DNA of 64,000 bases from an uncultured Cetobacterium sp. (GCA_934085975.1 CAKOHT010000001.1:1-64000); one strand, 5' to 3'. Shown: positions 54,198 to 63,140, counted from the first letter of the stretch. Translations and numbers: made by a program. The notes: generated from the sequence alone by a model not told the origin.

Positions 54198-54233
54198 ATG
54201 CTAAATAGCATCTACTTTTTATTTATCATCTCT
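54176..54233. terminator. 27-bp perfect inverted repeat terminator over two gene ends
   Basis: The arms 54176-54202 and 54207-54233 are perfect complements with a 4-nt loop AAAT. Both arms contain the last codons of a gene, so both convergent proteins end in EMINKK followed by TAG. The T-run lies inside the arm on each strand. Pairing reaches 18-20 bp into coding DNA on each side, much longer than a usual terminator needs. Confidence 0.9.
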
Positions 54234-54703
54234 ATTAAGTCTTTAACTGTTTCTCTTAAATATTGTCCTTTTAAATACTCCATTTTTATATCTTCAAAAA
54301 TAAACTTTTTAATCTCTTTTGGTCTTTCTATAAAAACATTTCCACAAACTTCATAATCCTCTGTTAAAGGTACTATAAAAGGAACTTTAAACTCCTCCAC
54401 TCCCATCAGAGGTTTTAAAAACTTTTCTCCTCTGGCTTTAGTTATAATAGCCATATCAAAGTTTGAATTTAACTCACAAAACTTTTTTAGAACAGTTAGA
54501 TTTAACTGAAAATCTGTACACCATGGTTCTCCAGAAATTAAAAAATTTATCTTTTTTTCAATGCTTTTTACGATATCAATCTCATCATCAGTCATAATTA
54601 TTCTTGAATAGTTTTTAGGAATCCTATCTCTTTCGCTTTTTATCCCAGTACCCATAAAAGCGTCAAAATTCATTCCTGCCGAATAAAGAGTTTTTAAATC
54701 CAC
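54212..54703 (-). CDS. thioredoxin-like protein
   Basis: A 163-aa protein of the thioredoxin-like family used in small cytosolic redox proteins. The active-site strand is ISGEPWCTDFQLN, with a single Cys (WCTD) in place of CxxC, so it is not a classic disulfide reductase. VPFIVPLT is the cis-proline loop. A GTG at 54703 has GAGGTG 5-7 nt upstream; the GTG at 54712 is part of that site. Next gene upstream is the DUF1275 protein (21 nt away), so they likely share a transcript. Confidence 0.78.
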   Translation of the reverse strand: MDLKTLYSAGMNFDAFMGTGIKSERDRIPKNYSRIIMTDDEIDIVKSIEKKINFLISGEPWCTDFQLNLTVLKKFCELNSNFDMAIITKARGEKFLKPLMGVEEFKVPFIVPLTEDYEVCGNVFIERPKEIKKFIFEDIKMEYLKGQYLRETVKDLIEMINKK

Positions 54704-54723
54704 TAAGTTCACCTCACAATTTT

Positions 54724-55389
54724 CTATCTTTTTATTTTATAATATCTATCTCTCAGCAAAAAGTAATAAGCTCCACTTAAAATATATGCTAGTGACATAT
54801 AATTTAAAATAGTTCGTCCCAAATATTTTAACCCTAATCCCACTAAAAGTCCACCAATTACAAAAGAGAGAATATTCATAGTATAATACTTCATCTTCCA
54901 TCCTATCTCTCTACTCCCTCTTAAATAGTGTCCTATCACAACTCCTAAATCTGTGACTGTCCCAGTCACATGAGTAGTTCTAATTACCAAACCTTTATAA
55001 CGTATAAACAAACCATTTTGTAGACCTAGAGAAAATGCAAGAATAAATACACACAAAACCTCAGTGTATAAATATATATCCAAAATTTTTAATAATACTC
55101 CAATGAATATGAGTGTATCTCCATATCTTTTTTTTAATTCAAAGTCTCTTCCTGACCCTATAATAATTCCCGACACTATCGCTCCAACAAAAAATGCCAC
55201 TACTAAACCTATCATAATTTTTAAATGAGATATGTTATAATATGCCAAATCTGTTGAAATTCTTGTTACAGTTCCCGTTATATGACTGGCAGTCAAAGAA
55301 AATTGTAATATTGCGAAGGCATTCATACCTCCGCCTAAAAAAGCTAGTAAACTTATCCATAAAAATAGTTTTTTATTAATTTGTTCCAT
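54724..55389 (-). CDS. YoaK-family (DUF1275) membrane protein
   Basis: A 221-aa membrane protein with about six spans. The repeated SHITGTVTRIST and THVTGTVTDLGV motifs are typical of DUF1275/YoaK. The family's function is not established. The ATG has AAGAAGAAG upstream. It lies between two small cytoplasmic genes on the same strand. Confidence 0.82.
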   Translation of the reverse strand: MEQINKKLFLWISLLAFLGGGMNAFAILQFSLTASHITGTVTRISTDLAYYNISHLKIMIGLVVAFFVGAIVSGIIIGSGRDFELKKRYGDTLIFIGVLLKILDIYLYTEVLCVFILAFSLGLQNGLFIRYKGLVIRTTHVTGTVTDLGVVIGHYLRGSREIGWKMKYYTMNILSFVIGGLLVGLGLKYLGRTILNYMSLAYILSGAYYFLLRDRYYKIKR

Positions 55390-55400
55390 TTTTCTTCTTC

Positions 55401-55856
55401 TTAATATTTTATTTTAAATACTACTTTTTTTAGATATTTAGGTTCATTATCTTTTGCAATTAATGGCATATGAGGCTCATCTGGAAAAACTACTAGAAAA
55501 TTATCTTTAGTCATATTTAATCTGTACTCTTCCACTCCTTCTAAAACTTGAAAATCACTTTCAGCATTATATTCAGTTTTTTCCTTTAAAGAACTTTTTA
55601 AAGAATACCCAATTCCTTCTTCACCATCTATCACTACATGAATATCTATATATTTTTTATGCCCTTCAAAAAAGCACTCCTCTAAAACTTTGGTTTTACA
55701 CTCTTGAAGATTAAAAAATACATTTTCTCCATCTAACTCATTTTTTCCCAACACTCCATTTTTATAACTTCCATTCTCTATAGCCTCTATTGCCATATCC
55801 AAACCACTAGAAATTCCCTTATAAAACTTTAATTCATCAATTTGTCCAAAGATCAT
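55401..55856 (-). CDS. YhcH/YjgK/YiaL family protein
   Basis: A 151-aa cupin-like protein of the DUF386 family. Conserved positions include EGHKKYIDIHVVIDGEE, the DFQVLEGVEEY stretch and VVFPDEPHMP. Relatives include the sialic-acid anomerase NanQ/YhcH, and the beta subunit of EbgA galactosidase. No sialic-acid genes are in the window. Upstream AAGGGGGATTAGTAG. It probably opens the three-gene run 55856 to 54212. Confidence 0.85.
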   Translation of the reverse strand: MIFGQIDELKFYKGISSGLDMAIEAIENGSYKNGVLGKNELDGENVFFNLQECKTKVLEECFFEGHKKYIDIHVVIDGEEGIGYSLKSSLKEKTEYNAESDFQVLEGVEEYRLNMTKDNFLVVFPDEPHMPLIAKDNEPKYLKKVVFKIKY

Positions 55857-55941
55857 CTACTAATCCCCCTTAATTTTTTTATATTTCTATTTAATGATAT
55901 TCTAAAAACCTTCATAAAGTCAAGCTATTATTTAATTTAGA

Positions 55942-55970
55942 TTGATTTTTTTTGATAATTCTTTTATAAT
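55942..55970 (+). promoter_or_regulatory. sigma-70-type promoter of lepA
   Basis: TTGATT (55942-55947), 17-bp spacer, TATAAT (55965-55970), 34 bp before the GTG start. No operator is obvious. Confidence 0.75.
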
Positions 55971-56004
55971 ATAGTGTGAAGAAATATATTTAGAGGAGGA
56001 TATT

Positions 56005-57807
56005 GTGTTACAAAAATTTAAAAGAAACTTTTCAATTATAGCACATATAGATCACGGTAAATCAACTGTAGCTGATAGACTGCTTCAAACTACTGGAACT
56101 GTTACTGAAAGAGAAATGAAAGAACAACTTCTTGATTCAATGGAATTAGAAAGAGAAAAAGGAATTACAATAAAAGCTCAGGCTGTTACTTTAAAATATA
56201 CTGCTAAAGATGGAAATGAATATGAACTAAATCTTATTGATACTCCAGGACACGTTGACTTTATATATGAAGTTTCTCGTTCGTTAGCTGCCTGTGAAGG
56301 AGCTCTTTTGGTTGTTGATGCCGCTCAAGGTGTAGAAGCTCAAACCCTAGCGAACGTTTACTTAGCTCTTGAAAATAATCTTGAAATCGTACCTGTTATC
56401 AATAAAATTGATCTACCTGCTGCAGACGTAGAAAAAGTTAAAAATGAAATTGAGGATATTATTGGATTACCTGCAGATAATGCTATTTTGGTTTCAGCCA
56501 AAGCTGGAATTGGAATTGATGAACTTTTAGAAGCTATTGTTGAAAGAATCCCTGCTCCAACGTTTGATGAAGGAGCTCCTTTAAAAGCTATGATTTTTGA
56601 TTCATTATTTGATGATTATCGAGGAGTTATAACGTATGTTAAAGTTCTTGACGGAGCCATCAAAAAAGGAGATAAAATTAAAATATGGTCAACTGGAAAA
56701 GAATTTGAAGTACTTGAATGTGGTATTTTCGCTCCGACAAAAAAAGAGCAATCAGAATTAAGTTCAGGATCTGTTGGATATATTATAACAGGTATCAAAA
56801 CTATACAGGATACACAGGTAGGGGATACTATAACCCATGCTAAAAGACCTTGTGCTGAGCCATTAGATGGATTTAGAGCCGCTCAATCAATGGTATTTGC
56901 TGGATTATATCCACTTTCTACAGATGATTATGAAGATTTAAGAGATGCATTAGAAAAACTACAGTTAAATGATGCCTCTTTGACATTCATTCCTGAGACA
57001 TCTCTTGCGCTTGGGTTTGGATTTAGATGTGGATTCTTGGGACTATTACATATGGAAATTATTGTTGAAAGACTTAGAAGAGAATACGATATCGACTTAA
57101 TATCTACTTCTCCTTCGGTTGAATATAGAATCACTTTAGAGGGAAAAGAAACTTATGTTATTGATAACCCTTGTGATTTTCCTGAAGGTGGAAGAGCAAA
57201 GTTCTGTGTTGAGGAGCCATATATAAAGGGAAGTATCCTTACTCCAAAAGATTATGTAGGAAATGTTATGGAGCTTTGTCAGGAAAAAAGAGGAACTTAT
57301 ATTGATATGAAGTATATAGATGATAATAGAACAATGGTAATCTATGAGTTACCTCTTGCAGAAATTGTCATCGATTTCTATGACAAGTTAAAATCTAGAA
57401 CCAAAGGATACGCTTCTTTTGAATATGAGATGATTGGCTATAAAGAATCAAATCTTGTCAAAGTAGATATTCTTGTTTCGGGAAATGTTGTTGATGCATT
57501 CTCCTTTATTGCTCATACCGATCACGCTGCATCTAGAGGAAGAGCTATTTGTGAAAAACTGAAGGAAATTATTCCTAGACAACAGTTTGAGGTTCCTATT
57601 CAAGCTGCACTGGGAGCTAAAATAATAGCTAGAGAAACGATTAAAGCCTATAGAAAAAATGTTCTTGCTAAATGTTATGGTGGAGACATTACTAGAAAGA
57701 AAAAACTTTTAGAGAAGCAAAAAGAGGGAAAGAAAAGAATGAAACAAATAGGAAATGTGGAAATTCCTCAAGAAGCATTCGTATCTGTTCTTAAGCTTAA
57801 TGATTAA
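56005..57807 (+). CDS. lepA: elongation factor 4 (LepA)
   Basis: A 600-aa ribosomal GTPase that back-translocates or remodels stalled ribosomes. G1 is [10 protein letters not shown]3 DTPGHVDF, G4 NKIDLPAA. Domains II-V and the LepA-specific C-terminus ([21 protein letters not shown], cut here to 21 is avoided: key is [15 protein letters not shown]) are complete. The start is GTG, 5 nt after GAGGAGGA. Full length for the family. A terminator follows. Confidence 0.96.
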   Translation: MLQKFKRNFSIIAHIDHGKSTVADRLLQTTGTVTEREMKEQLLDSMELEREKGITIKAQAVTLKYTAKDGNEYELNLIDTPGHVDFIYEVSRSLAACEGALLVVDAAQGVEAQTLANVYLALENNLEIVPVINKIDLPAADVEKVKNEIEDIIGLPADNAILVSAKAGIGIDELLEAIVERIPAPTFDEGAPLKAMIFDSLFDDYRGVITYVKVLDGAIKKGDKIKIWSTGKEFEVLECGIFAPTKKEQSELSSGSVGYIITGIKTIQDTQVGDTITHAKRPCAEPLDGFRAAQSMVFAGLYPLSTDDYEDLRDALEKLQLNDASLTFIPETSLALGFGFRCGFLGLLHMEIIVERLRREYDIDLISTSPSVEYRITLEGKETYVIDNPCDFPEGGRAKFCVEEPYIKGSILTPKDYVGNVMELCQEKRGTYIDMKYIDDNRTMVIYELPLAEIVIDFYDKLKSRTKGYASFEYEMIGYKESNLVKVDILVSGNVVDAFSFIAHTDHAASRGRAICEKLKEIIPRQQFEVPIQAALGAKIIARETIKAYRKNVLAKCYGGDITRKKKLLEKQKEGKKRMKQIGNVEIPQEAFVSVLKLND

Positions 57808-57819
57808 TCTAAAATTTCG

Positions 57820-57843
57820 GGTGAGCTAATTGGCTCACCTTTT
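57820..57843 (+). terminator. terminator of lepA
   Basis: Stem GGTGAGC/GCTCACC (57820-57826 with 57833-57839) followed by TTTTG. The T-run is short, so read-through into the next gene is possible. Confidence 0.7.
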
Positions 57844-57870
57844 GCTTATTAAGGAGGGGACTTTATATCT

Positions 57871-59484
57871 ATGAAAGAATTACATTTCATTTTAAAAAGA
57901 ATTTTTCCAACTATTTTGAGTATTTTGATTTTTTTATCTGGAACCCTTATTATATTTTCAAACTCATCAAAATTTGATGTAAGATACATCAAATTTATCT
58001 ACTCTGTTTTACCGGGGGATATTATAACCTTATCTCACCTTTCATCCAATGTAATAGGAACTTTTCTTCTCATACTTGCGTATGGAATCTACAGAAGATT
58101 AGATAGTGCCTATTATCTATCTATTGTCGCTTTTATTTTTGCCATATTTTTTAGTTTTTTTAAGGGCTTCAACTATTTGGAGGCAGCTTTTTTCAGTTTT
58201 ATTTTAATTTTATTAATTCCATCCAAAGATCGTTTTTACAGAAAATCTTCAATTCTAAAAGATAAATTATCTCTAAAATGGGTTCTCTTTACTTTACTGG
58301 TCATTCTACTAAGTATATTTTTTGGTTTTTATTCCTTTAAAACTGTTGAATATAAAAAAGAAGTTTGGTGGCATTTAGTTTTAAATAAGCACTATACTAT
58401 CTTCTTAAGAAATAGCTTTATATCACTCTCTATATTTTGTATCTTTTTAGTTTTTAATTTTTTTAACACTGTCTTAAGCGTAGAAAAAATACCAAGTTCA
58501 AAGGTTTTAAATGAAATAAAAAAAATAATTAAATCAAGTGATAATAGCTATGCTTCTCTAGCTTTACTACCTGATAAATCAATTCTTTTTGACAGAGGAA
58601 AAAACTCTTTCATCATGTACGGAAATACAAATAGTAACCTTATATCTATGGGTGATCCTATTGGTGATAAAGAATATTTTCGTGAAATTATACAAGATTT
58701 TTATAGAATTGGAAAACAAAGTGGAAAAAATATAGCCTTCTATGAAATTTCTAAAGAACACCTTTCCGAATATTTAGAGTTAGGTCTTAAAATAATTAAA
58801 ATAGGAGAAGAGGCTATTGTCAATTTAAAAAACTACGATATCTCTACACCTCTGTACAAAAAAATTAGATATACTTTCAATAAATTTGAAAAAATGAATT
58901 TTACTTTCAAAGTTGTTGATTCTATTGAAGGGATTGAATCTCCTTTAGAAGAGGTTTCCAACAGTTGGCTAAAAAATAAAAAAGCTAAGGAGAAAGAATT
59001 TTCTCTAGGTAGCTTCAATCTAGATTACCTCAAAAATTTTAAAATAGCACTTCTATATGATGAAAATAACGAATTGATTGCTTTTTCCAATTTACTCAGC
59101 ACTGACAATAAAAGTGAAGTTGCTATCGATTTAATGAGGTATGTTGAATCTGCACCATCTGGGACTATGGAATATTTATTCATAAAAATAATAAACTGGT
59201 CAAAAGAAAATGAATATGAACGTTTTAGTTTGGGAATGGCACCACTTGCTGGAATATATGGTGGTGAATTAGCACCTCTATGGAATAAACTTAGTGTATT
59301 TTTATTCAATCACGGCGGTAACTTCTATAATTTTGAAGGCTTAAAACAATTTAAAGATAAATTTGCTCCTCAGTGGGAATCCAAATATCTAGCATATTCT
59401 GGTCATTTTAATCTAGCGTCTCTACTAAAAGATATTGCTCTTTTAATATCCGGAGGAATCTTAGGAATCTTTAGTAAAAAGTAA
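57871..59484 (+). CDS. short MprF-like DUF2156 protein
   Basis: A 537-aa membrane protein: about six spans in residues 10-205, then a cytoplasmic GNAT-like DUF2156 domain (about 215-520) of the kind found in MprF, which adds lysine to phosphatidylglycerol. SLALLPDKSILF, YGNTNSNLISMGDPIG and the C-terminal block FSLGMAPLAGI plus NFEGLKQFKDKF are typical. Full MprF has about 14 spans; here the flippase half is missing, so it may aminoacylate lipids only or have another substrate. AAGGAGGGG precedes the ATG. Confidence 0.82.
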   Translation: MKELHFILKRIFPTILSILIFLSGTLIIFSNSSKFDVRYIKFIYSVLPGDIITLSHLSSNVIGTFLLILAYGIYRRLDSAYYLSIVAFIFAIFFSFFKGFNYLEAAFFSFILILLIPSKDRFYRKSSILKDKLSLKWVLFTLLVILLSIFFGFYSFKTVEYKKEVWWHLVLNKHYTIFLRNSFISLSIFCIFLVFNFFNTVLSVEKIPSSKVLNEIKKIIKSSDNSYASLALLPDKSILFDRGKNSFIMYGNTNSNLISMGDPIGDKEYFREIIQDFYRIGKQSGKNIAFYEISKEHLSEYLELGLKIIKIGEEAIVNLKNYDISTPLYKKIRYTFNKFEKMNFTFKVVDSIEGIESPLEEVSNSWLKNKKAKEKEFSLGSFNLDYLKNFKIALLYDENNELIAFSNLLSTDNKSEVAIDLMRYVESAPSGTMEYLFIKIINWSKENEYERFSLGMAPLAGIYGGELAPLWNKLSVFLFNHGGNFYNFEGLKQFKDKFAPQWESKYLAYSGHFNLASLLKDIALLISGGILGIFSKK

Positions 59485-59517
59485 TTTTCTAATTTTAAGT
59501 ATATGAAAAATATGAAA

Positions 59518-59546
59518 AAAAGGAGAGATTCATAATCTCTCCTTTT
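59518..59546. terminator. bidirectional terminator between MprF-like gene and rpmA
   Basis: A 13-bp perfect stem (59518-59530 with 59534-59546), 3-nt loop CAT, with A/T-rich flanks. It ends the ribosomal operon on the - strand. Confidence 0.85.
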
Positions 59547-59552
59547 AAAATC

Positions 59553-59843
59553 TTAGTTAGCTTTCTCAGCATAAACTGAAACTTGCTTCTTGTCTCTTCC
59601 TAATCTCTCGAACTTTACGTATCCATCGATTAATGCGAATAGAGTGTGATCTTTTCCACATCCCATGTTATTTCCAGCATGGAACTTATTTCCTCTTTGT
59701 CTAACAATGATGTTTCCAGCTTTTACAACTTCTCCATCATACTTCTTAACTCCAAGGTAATTTGGATTAGAATCTCTTCCGTTCTTAACAGAACCTTGTC
59801 CTTTTTTCTTCGCAAATAATTGTATATTTAATGTAAATAGCAT
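59553..59843 (-). CDS. rpmA: ribosomal protein L27 with cleavable N-terminal extension
   Basis: A 96-aa bL27. The first residues ([10 protein letters not shown]) precede [15 protein letters not shown]; mature L27 begins at the A after LF, and the extension is removed by Prp, as in Staphylococcus. The gene starts directly after the prp stop codon (TAG-ATG) and uses a ribosome-binding site (AAGGAGG) inside the end of prp. Last gene of the L21-Prp-L27 operon. Confidence 0.97.
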   Translation of the reverse strand: MLFTLNIQLFAKKKGQGSVKNGRDSNPNYLGVKKYDGEVVKAGNIIVRQRGNKFHAGNNMGCGKDHTLFALIDGYVKFERLGRDKKQVSVYAEKAN

Positions 59844-60179
59844 CTAAATTTCCTCCTTCTCTACAAGCTTTATGTGTTTAGGATAACCCTTAGATAGTTC
59901 TTTCAACATCAATACCATTGTATCTAATAATACATGAACCTCTTTTTCCTTATTAGAAAAATCCATTCCCCTCATATCAACGTCTAAGTACCCATCGGAG
60001 TCAATTTCAAATTTTGGTGTAATATCCAAAACTTCTTGCAATCCTCCTAACGGAAATTGCATTGCCATGGAAACTGCAGCACAAACAATATCTTGCCCGT
60101 ATTCAGCGTATTCAGCATGACCATTGGCTCTGTATCTAACTACTTTACCATTTTTTTTTAATATTTCAATCTTTGTCAT
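59844..60179 (-). CDS. prp: ribosomal-processing cysteine protease Prp
   Basis: A 111-aa protease of the YsxB type. The catalytic His is in NGHAEYAEYG and the Cys in DIVCAAVSMA. It cuts the N-terminal extension of L27 before ribosome assembly, encoded by the next gene. Located between rplU and rpmA, as in Firmicutes. Confidence 0.96.
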   Translation of the reverse strand: MTKIEILKKNGKVVRYRANGHAEYAEYGQDIVCAAVSMAMQFPLGGLQEVLDITPKFEIDSDGYLDVDMRGMDFSNKEKEVHVLLDTMVLMLKELSKGYPKHIKLVEKEEI

Positions 60180-60186
60180 AAACTAA

Positions 60187-60498
60187 TTATGCATTGATTG
60201 CAGTAACTTTAATCTCAGTGAAAAGTTGTCTATGACCTTTCTTTCTGTGATATCCAGTCTTTGGCTTGTATTTGAAGTTAACAACTTTAGCTCCTTTACC
60301 TTGAGCAACAACCTCTGCAACTACTTTAGCACCCTCAACAACAGGAGTTCCAACTTTAATCTCTCCATTGTTTGATACTAAAAGAACCTCTGTTAATTCT
60401 ACAGTTGTGTTAACCTCAGCATTTAGTTTTTCAACTCTTAATACTTCACCTACTGCAACTTTGTACTGTTTTCCTCCAGTTTTTATAACTGCGTACAT
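60187..60498 (-). CDS. rplU: ribosomal protein L21
   Basis: A 103-aa bL21 of the large subunit. [14 protein letters not shown] opens the protein and [19 protein letters not shown] near the C-terminus is the rRNA-binding part. TTTTGGAGGTGTTAGA precedes the ATG. First gene of the operon, with a structured leader and a strong promoter. Confidence 0.97.
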   Translation of the reverse strand: MYAVIKTGGKQYKVAVGEVLRVEKLNAEVNTTVELTEVLLVSNNGEIKVGTPVVEGAKVVAEVVAQGKGAKVVNFKYKPKTGYHRKKGHRQLFTEIKVTAINA

Positions 60499-60519
60499 TC
60501 TAACACCTCCAAAAGTATA

Positions 60520-60566
60520 AAGATCGCTAGATTCGGTTGCTGACGACCTTATCCAAGCTTAATCTA
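60520..60566 (-). promoter_or_regulatory. structured rplU leader (L21-leader-like)
   Basis: Two helices compete in the leader RNA: 60528-60533 with 60561-60566 (TAGATT/AATCTA) and 60520-60526 with 60544-60550 (AAGATCG/CGACCTT, one G-U). They interleave, so they form either a pseudoknot or alternative folds just before the rplU ribosome-binding site. L21 operons in Firmicutes have autoregulatory leaders; the similarity here is in position rather than proven sequence. Confidence 0.45.
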
Positions 60567-60572
60567 CTGTTT

Positions 60573-60601
60573 ATTCTATCATTTTTTATGTATTTTGTCA
60601 A
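60573..60601 (-). promoter_or_regulatory. sigma-70-type promoter of the rplU-prp-rpmA operon
   Basis: On the - strand TTGACA (60601-60596), 17-bp spacer, TAGAAT (60578-60573). Nearly consensus. It begins a leader of about 70 nt. Confidence 0.85.
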
Positions 60602-60606
60602 TTGAT

Positions 60607-61371
60607 TTATTTTAGCCACTCCTGTGATAACGGAGAGCCGTTCCTATAATTTGTAATTTTTTCTAACTCACCTTTTGAAGTATAACTTCTCCACTCACCA
60701 TTTTGAAGCCCTCCAACCAGTTTCCCCTTCTCTCTAATTTTTTCATTGTCCCAATATGCGATCCATTCTCCATTTCCACCTTTAAAATCCTCTTGGTGCA
60801 ATATTTTTCCTTTGTTATCATACCATATCGTTGGTCCTGATATTTTCCCATCTGAATATGTCACTCTTGAACGAATGTTTCCTGTATTTCTATAATATGT
60901 CTCTTGTACTCCATTTTTCAATCCATTTGTATAAGGCTCTTTCATCCCAACTCTTCCAGCCTCAGAGTACCAAACCTTATATCCATTTAGCTTTCCATCT
61001 TTGTACTCCTCTGTATAATGTTTATGAACACCCACTACCGCCGCAAATGTTCCAGTAAATGGAACTGTTGAATTTCCATTATACGCCAATTTATTTCGCA
61101 CTTGTTTGTTTGCTATATTTACCTGATCTATTCCATTTAAAGTAATCTCTGTTATTCCGCTATCCGCTAAAGCTACATTTTGACCTGTATGAATTATATC
61201 TGTCTGAGGGATAAATTCCCCCTCTGACATAGTTGAAATACTTACATCATAAGCTTTTTTTGGAATTGATGGCAATAAGATTCTATCTTCATCACTCATT
61301 TTTTTTTCTAGAGGGGTACACCCTACCAGTGCTAATAATATTACTCCCATTACTATTCTTATCTTTTTCAT
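60607..61371 (-). CDS. YwqK/MORN-like lipoprotein
   Basis: A 254-aa lipoprotein (signal with lipobox LVGC, Cys at about 18). The C-terminal half consists of MORN-2 type repeats: LNGYKVWYSEAG, KNGVQETYYRNTG, ISGPTIWYDNKG, GNGEWIAYWDNE, QNGEWRSYTSKG. Such repeats occur in YwqK-type proteins, some annotated as antitoxins, but no toxin gene is adjacent, so I do not infer that. It probably sits on the envelope. A terminator of rnpB lies before its start. GGGAGAATTGTT precedes the ATG. Confidence 0.78.
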   Translation of the reverse strand: MKKIRIVMGVILLALVGCTPLEKKMSDEDRILLPSIPKKAYDVSISTMSEGEFIPQTDIIHTGQNVALADSGITEITLNGIDQVNIANKQVRNKLAYNGNSTVPFTGTFAAVVGVHKHYTEEYKDGKLNGYKVWYSEAGRVGMKEPYTNGLKNGVQETYYRNTGNIRSRVTYSDGKISGPTIWYDNKGKILHQEDFKGGNGEWIAYWDNEKIREKGKLVGGLQNGEWRSYTSKGELEKITNYRNGSPLSQEWLK

Positions 61372-61400
61372 AACAATTCTCCCAATAATATTTTATGTAA

Positions 61401-61437
61401 AAAATAAAGTCAAGGAATTTATACGAAATTTCTTGAC
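61401..61437 (-). terminator. terminator of rnpB
   Basis: An 11-bp stem with one wobble (61409-61419 with 61427-61437), followed on the - strand by TTTATTTTTT. Confidence 0.85.
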
Positions 61438-61452
61438 TCAGTTGTTTATTAT

Positions 61453-61788
61453 TGATAGGCATTAAATAAGCCGGGTTTTGTATTTGTCAATCATTTATCT
61501 AGAGCTATAATTGCTTATAGCTTCAAGCAACTTACCCTGAGAGAGGACGAGCAACCCCTATTCTCTCCTATTTAGTCTTGCTCCAAAGGGGGTTTACCTA
61601 GCTTCTTTAGTCTCCTAAAAAACTGGTGGTCTCTTACACCACCTTTTCACCCTTACTATATACATAGCGGTCTATTTTCTGTGGCACTTTCCTTAAAGTT
61701 TCCTTTAGTAGCCGTTAGCTACCCTTTTGCTCTGTGGAGCCCGGACTTTCCTCTTGCTTACACAAGCGATTAACTCTAATACCTATCA
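61453..61788 (-). ncRNA. rnpB: RNase P RNA
   Basis: The catalytic RNA that trims tRNA 5' ends. On the - strand it shows GAGGAAAGTCCGGGCTCC near the 5' end, AGGTAAACCCC in the middle and ACCCGGCTTA near the 3' end. The ends pair as P1 (TGATAGGTATTA with TAATGCCTATCA, one G-U). About 336 nt, bacterial type A-like. The 5' end overlaps the stop of the TPM-like gene by 13 nt. A terminator follows. Confidence 0.95.
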
Positions 61789-62339
61789 CTTTTTAACCTA
61801 TATTTTCTCTTTTTTCTTTTTACCTGTACCATTCTAATAGATAATACCAAAAATGTCAATAAAATTCCTAAAAATATCTTGGTTTTTACTGTCATCCGGT
61901 CAAATCCTTTAATATTTTCTTGAGAATCAAAGTTCACTACAAAAATCTCCTGTAATCCCTCAACTAAATTTATAGCTATAAGAGACTCATTTTTTTCGCT
62001 CGTATATTCCTCTACATTTTTCAACAATAGAGATAAATCAGACGCCATATCTTCAGGTGCTAAATCCTGAGAAATTTTCAACTGTATTTTTAAAATTTCG
62101 TTTTCATTATTTTTTATTAAATTTACAATAACCGTTTTTTCCTGCTCAGCTGCTTCAAAACCTTCATTTTCTTCCAGAGTGTTTAAATAAAGTTTATTGC
62201 CTGTTTTCTCTTGAAAACTCTCTACAACTACTGATATTTTTGTCTTTTCATCCTCTGAAAAAACATTTCTATAGTCGTTTATTTTTCCAAGAACTAAAGT
62301 AGAAAATATTAATAAACCTATCGTAACTTTTTTTAGCAT
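61776..62339 (-). CDS. TPM-like membrane-anchored protein
   Basis: A 187-aa protein with a signal peptide (about 1-18), an outer domain (NVFSEDEKTKISVVVESFQEK... resembles TPM/YgcG-type), a membrane span (about 150-168) and a basic tail (VQVKRKKRKYRLK). TPM proteins are not well understood, though some assist photosystem repair or envelope functions. The stop codon lies in the first helix of the downstream rnpB RNA. AAGGAGAACATGGA precedes the ATG. 12 nt after the Nif3 gene. Confidence 0.65.
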   Translation of the reverse strand: MLKKVTIGLLIFSTLVLGKINDYRNVFSEDEKTKISVVVESFQEKTGNKLYLNTLEENEGFEAAEQEKTVIVNLIKNNENEILKIQLKISQDLAPEDMASDLSLLLKNVEEYTSEKNESLIAINLVEGLQEIFVVNFDSQENIKGFDRMTVKTKIFLGILLTFLVLSIRMVQVKRKKRKYRLKSDRY

Positions 62340-62351
62340 TCCATGTTCTCC

Positions 62352-63140
62352 TTACATTTTTTCAAAAACTGGACCATCATTATATATTGAAATAGATATT
62401 TCAAACTCTTTTTTCAGTAAATTTTCTAATAAATTCGAAAATATCCACTCACTTTCAAAATGCCCTATATCAATCAAATTAAAATTTTCTTCTTTTGCAT
62501 CTACAGCTTCATGATATTTTACATCCCCTGTAATTAGAACTTGTGCCCCCAATTTTTTAGCTTTTCTCCAATAAGAAGCTCCTGCTCCGCTGACCAAAGC
62601 TATCTTTTTTATCCCTCTTTCCCCTTTTGCTCTCACTATGCTTATACTTTTCAAATTTAACTTTTCTTTCAATAAAATCGATAAATCTTCAATGCTCAGT
62701 CCCTCTTCTATTTTATAAATCCTTCCTATTCCATACTCCCTACCATTACTTTCCATTGGATCAAGTATTTTTCCATTTCTTAGTCCCAGTATATTTTCTC
62801 CTAAAAAATCATTTAATCCTGATTTTCCTGAATCTAAGTTAGTATGCATTGAATACACCGAAATTCTACTCTCTATTAATCTTATAATTTTTCGCCCTAC
62901 TAAAGTATCACTATTTATCTTTTTTAAAGGTGCAAAAATTATTGGATGGTGAGTTATAATTAGATTAGCACCCACTTCAATCGCTTTGTCAATAACACTA
63001 TCTGTTAAATCTAATGACAAAAGAACTCCTCTCACTTTTGAATCTCTACTTCCTACCAGTAACCCCACATTATCCCAATCCTCAGCTAAAGAAATAGGAA
63101 ATTTCTCTTCTAAAAAAGTTATAATTTTACTTAACTTCAT
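62352..63140 (-). CDS. Nif3-like dinuclear metal-centre protein
   Basis: A 262-aa NIF3/YbgI/YqfO protein with a dinuclear metal site: DNVGLLVG near the N-terminus, ITHHPIIF, and SGAGASYWRKAKKLGAQVLITGDVK at the other side (key residues Gly, Ser, Asp). The biochemical role is unsettled; some are called GTP cyclohydrolase 1 type 2. Its ATG overlaps the sigma-factor stop by 4 nt. In many Firmicutes this gene is near sigA, and here too it follows a sigma gene. Confidence 0.9.
   Translation of the reverse strand: MKLSKIITFLEEKFPISLAEDWDNVGLLVGSRDSKVRGVLLSLDLTDSVIDKAIEVGANLIITHHPIIFAPLKKINSDTLVGRKIIRLIESRISVYSMHTNLDSGKSGLNDFLGENILGLRNGKILDPMESNGREYGIGRIYKIEEGLSIEDLSILLKEKLNLKSISIVRAKGERGIKKIALVSGAGASYWRKAKKLGAQVLITGDVKYHEAVDAKEENFNLIDIGHFESEWIFSNLLENLLKKEFEISISIYNDGPVFEKM

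Noticed and set aside
60607..61371. YwqK-like lipoprotein as an antitoxin
   Set aside because: No toxin gene is adjacent and the protein has a lipoprotein signal; MORN-type repeats alone do not show that role.
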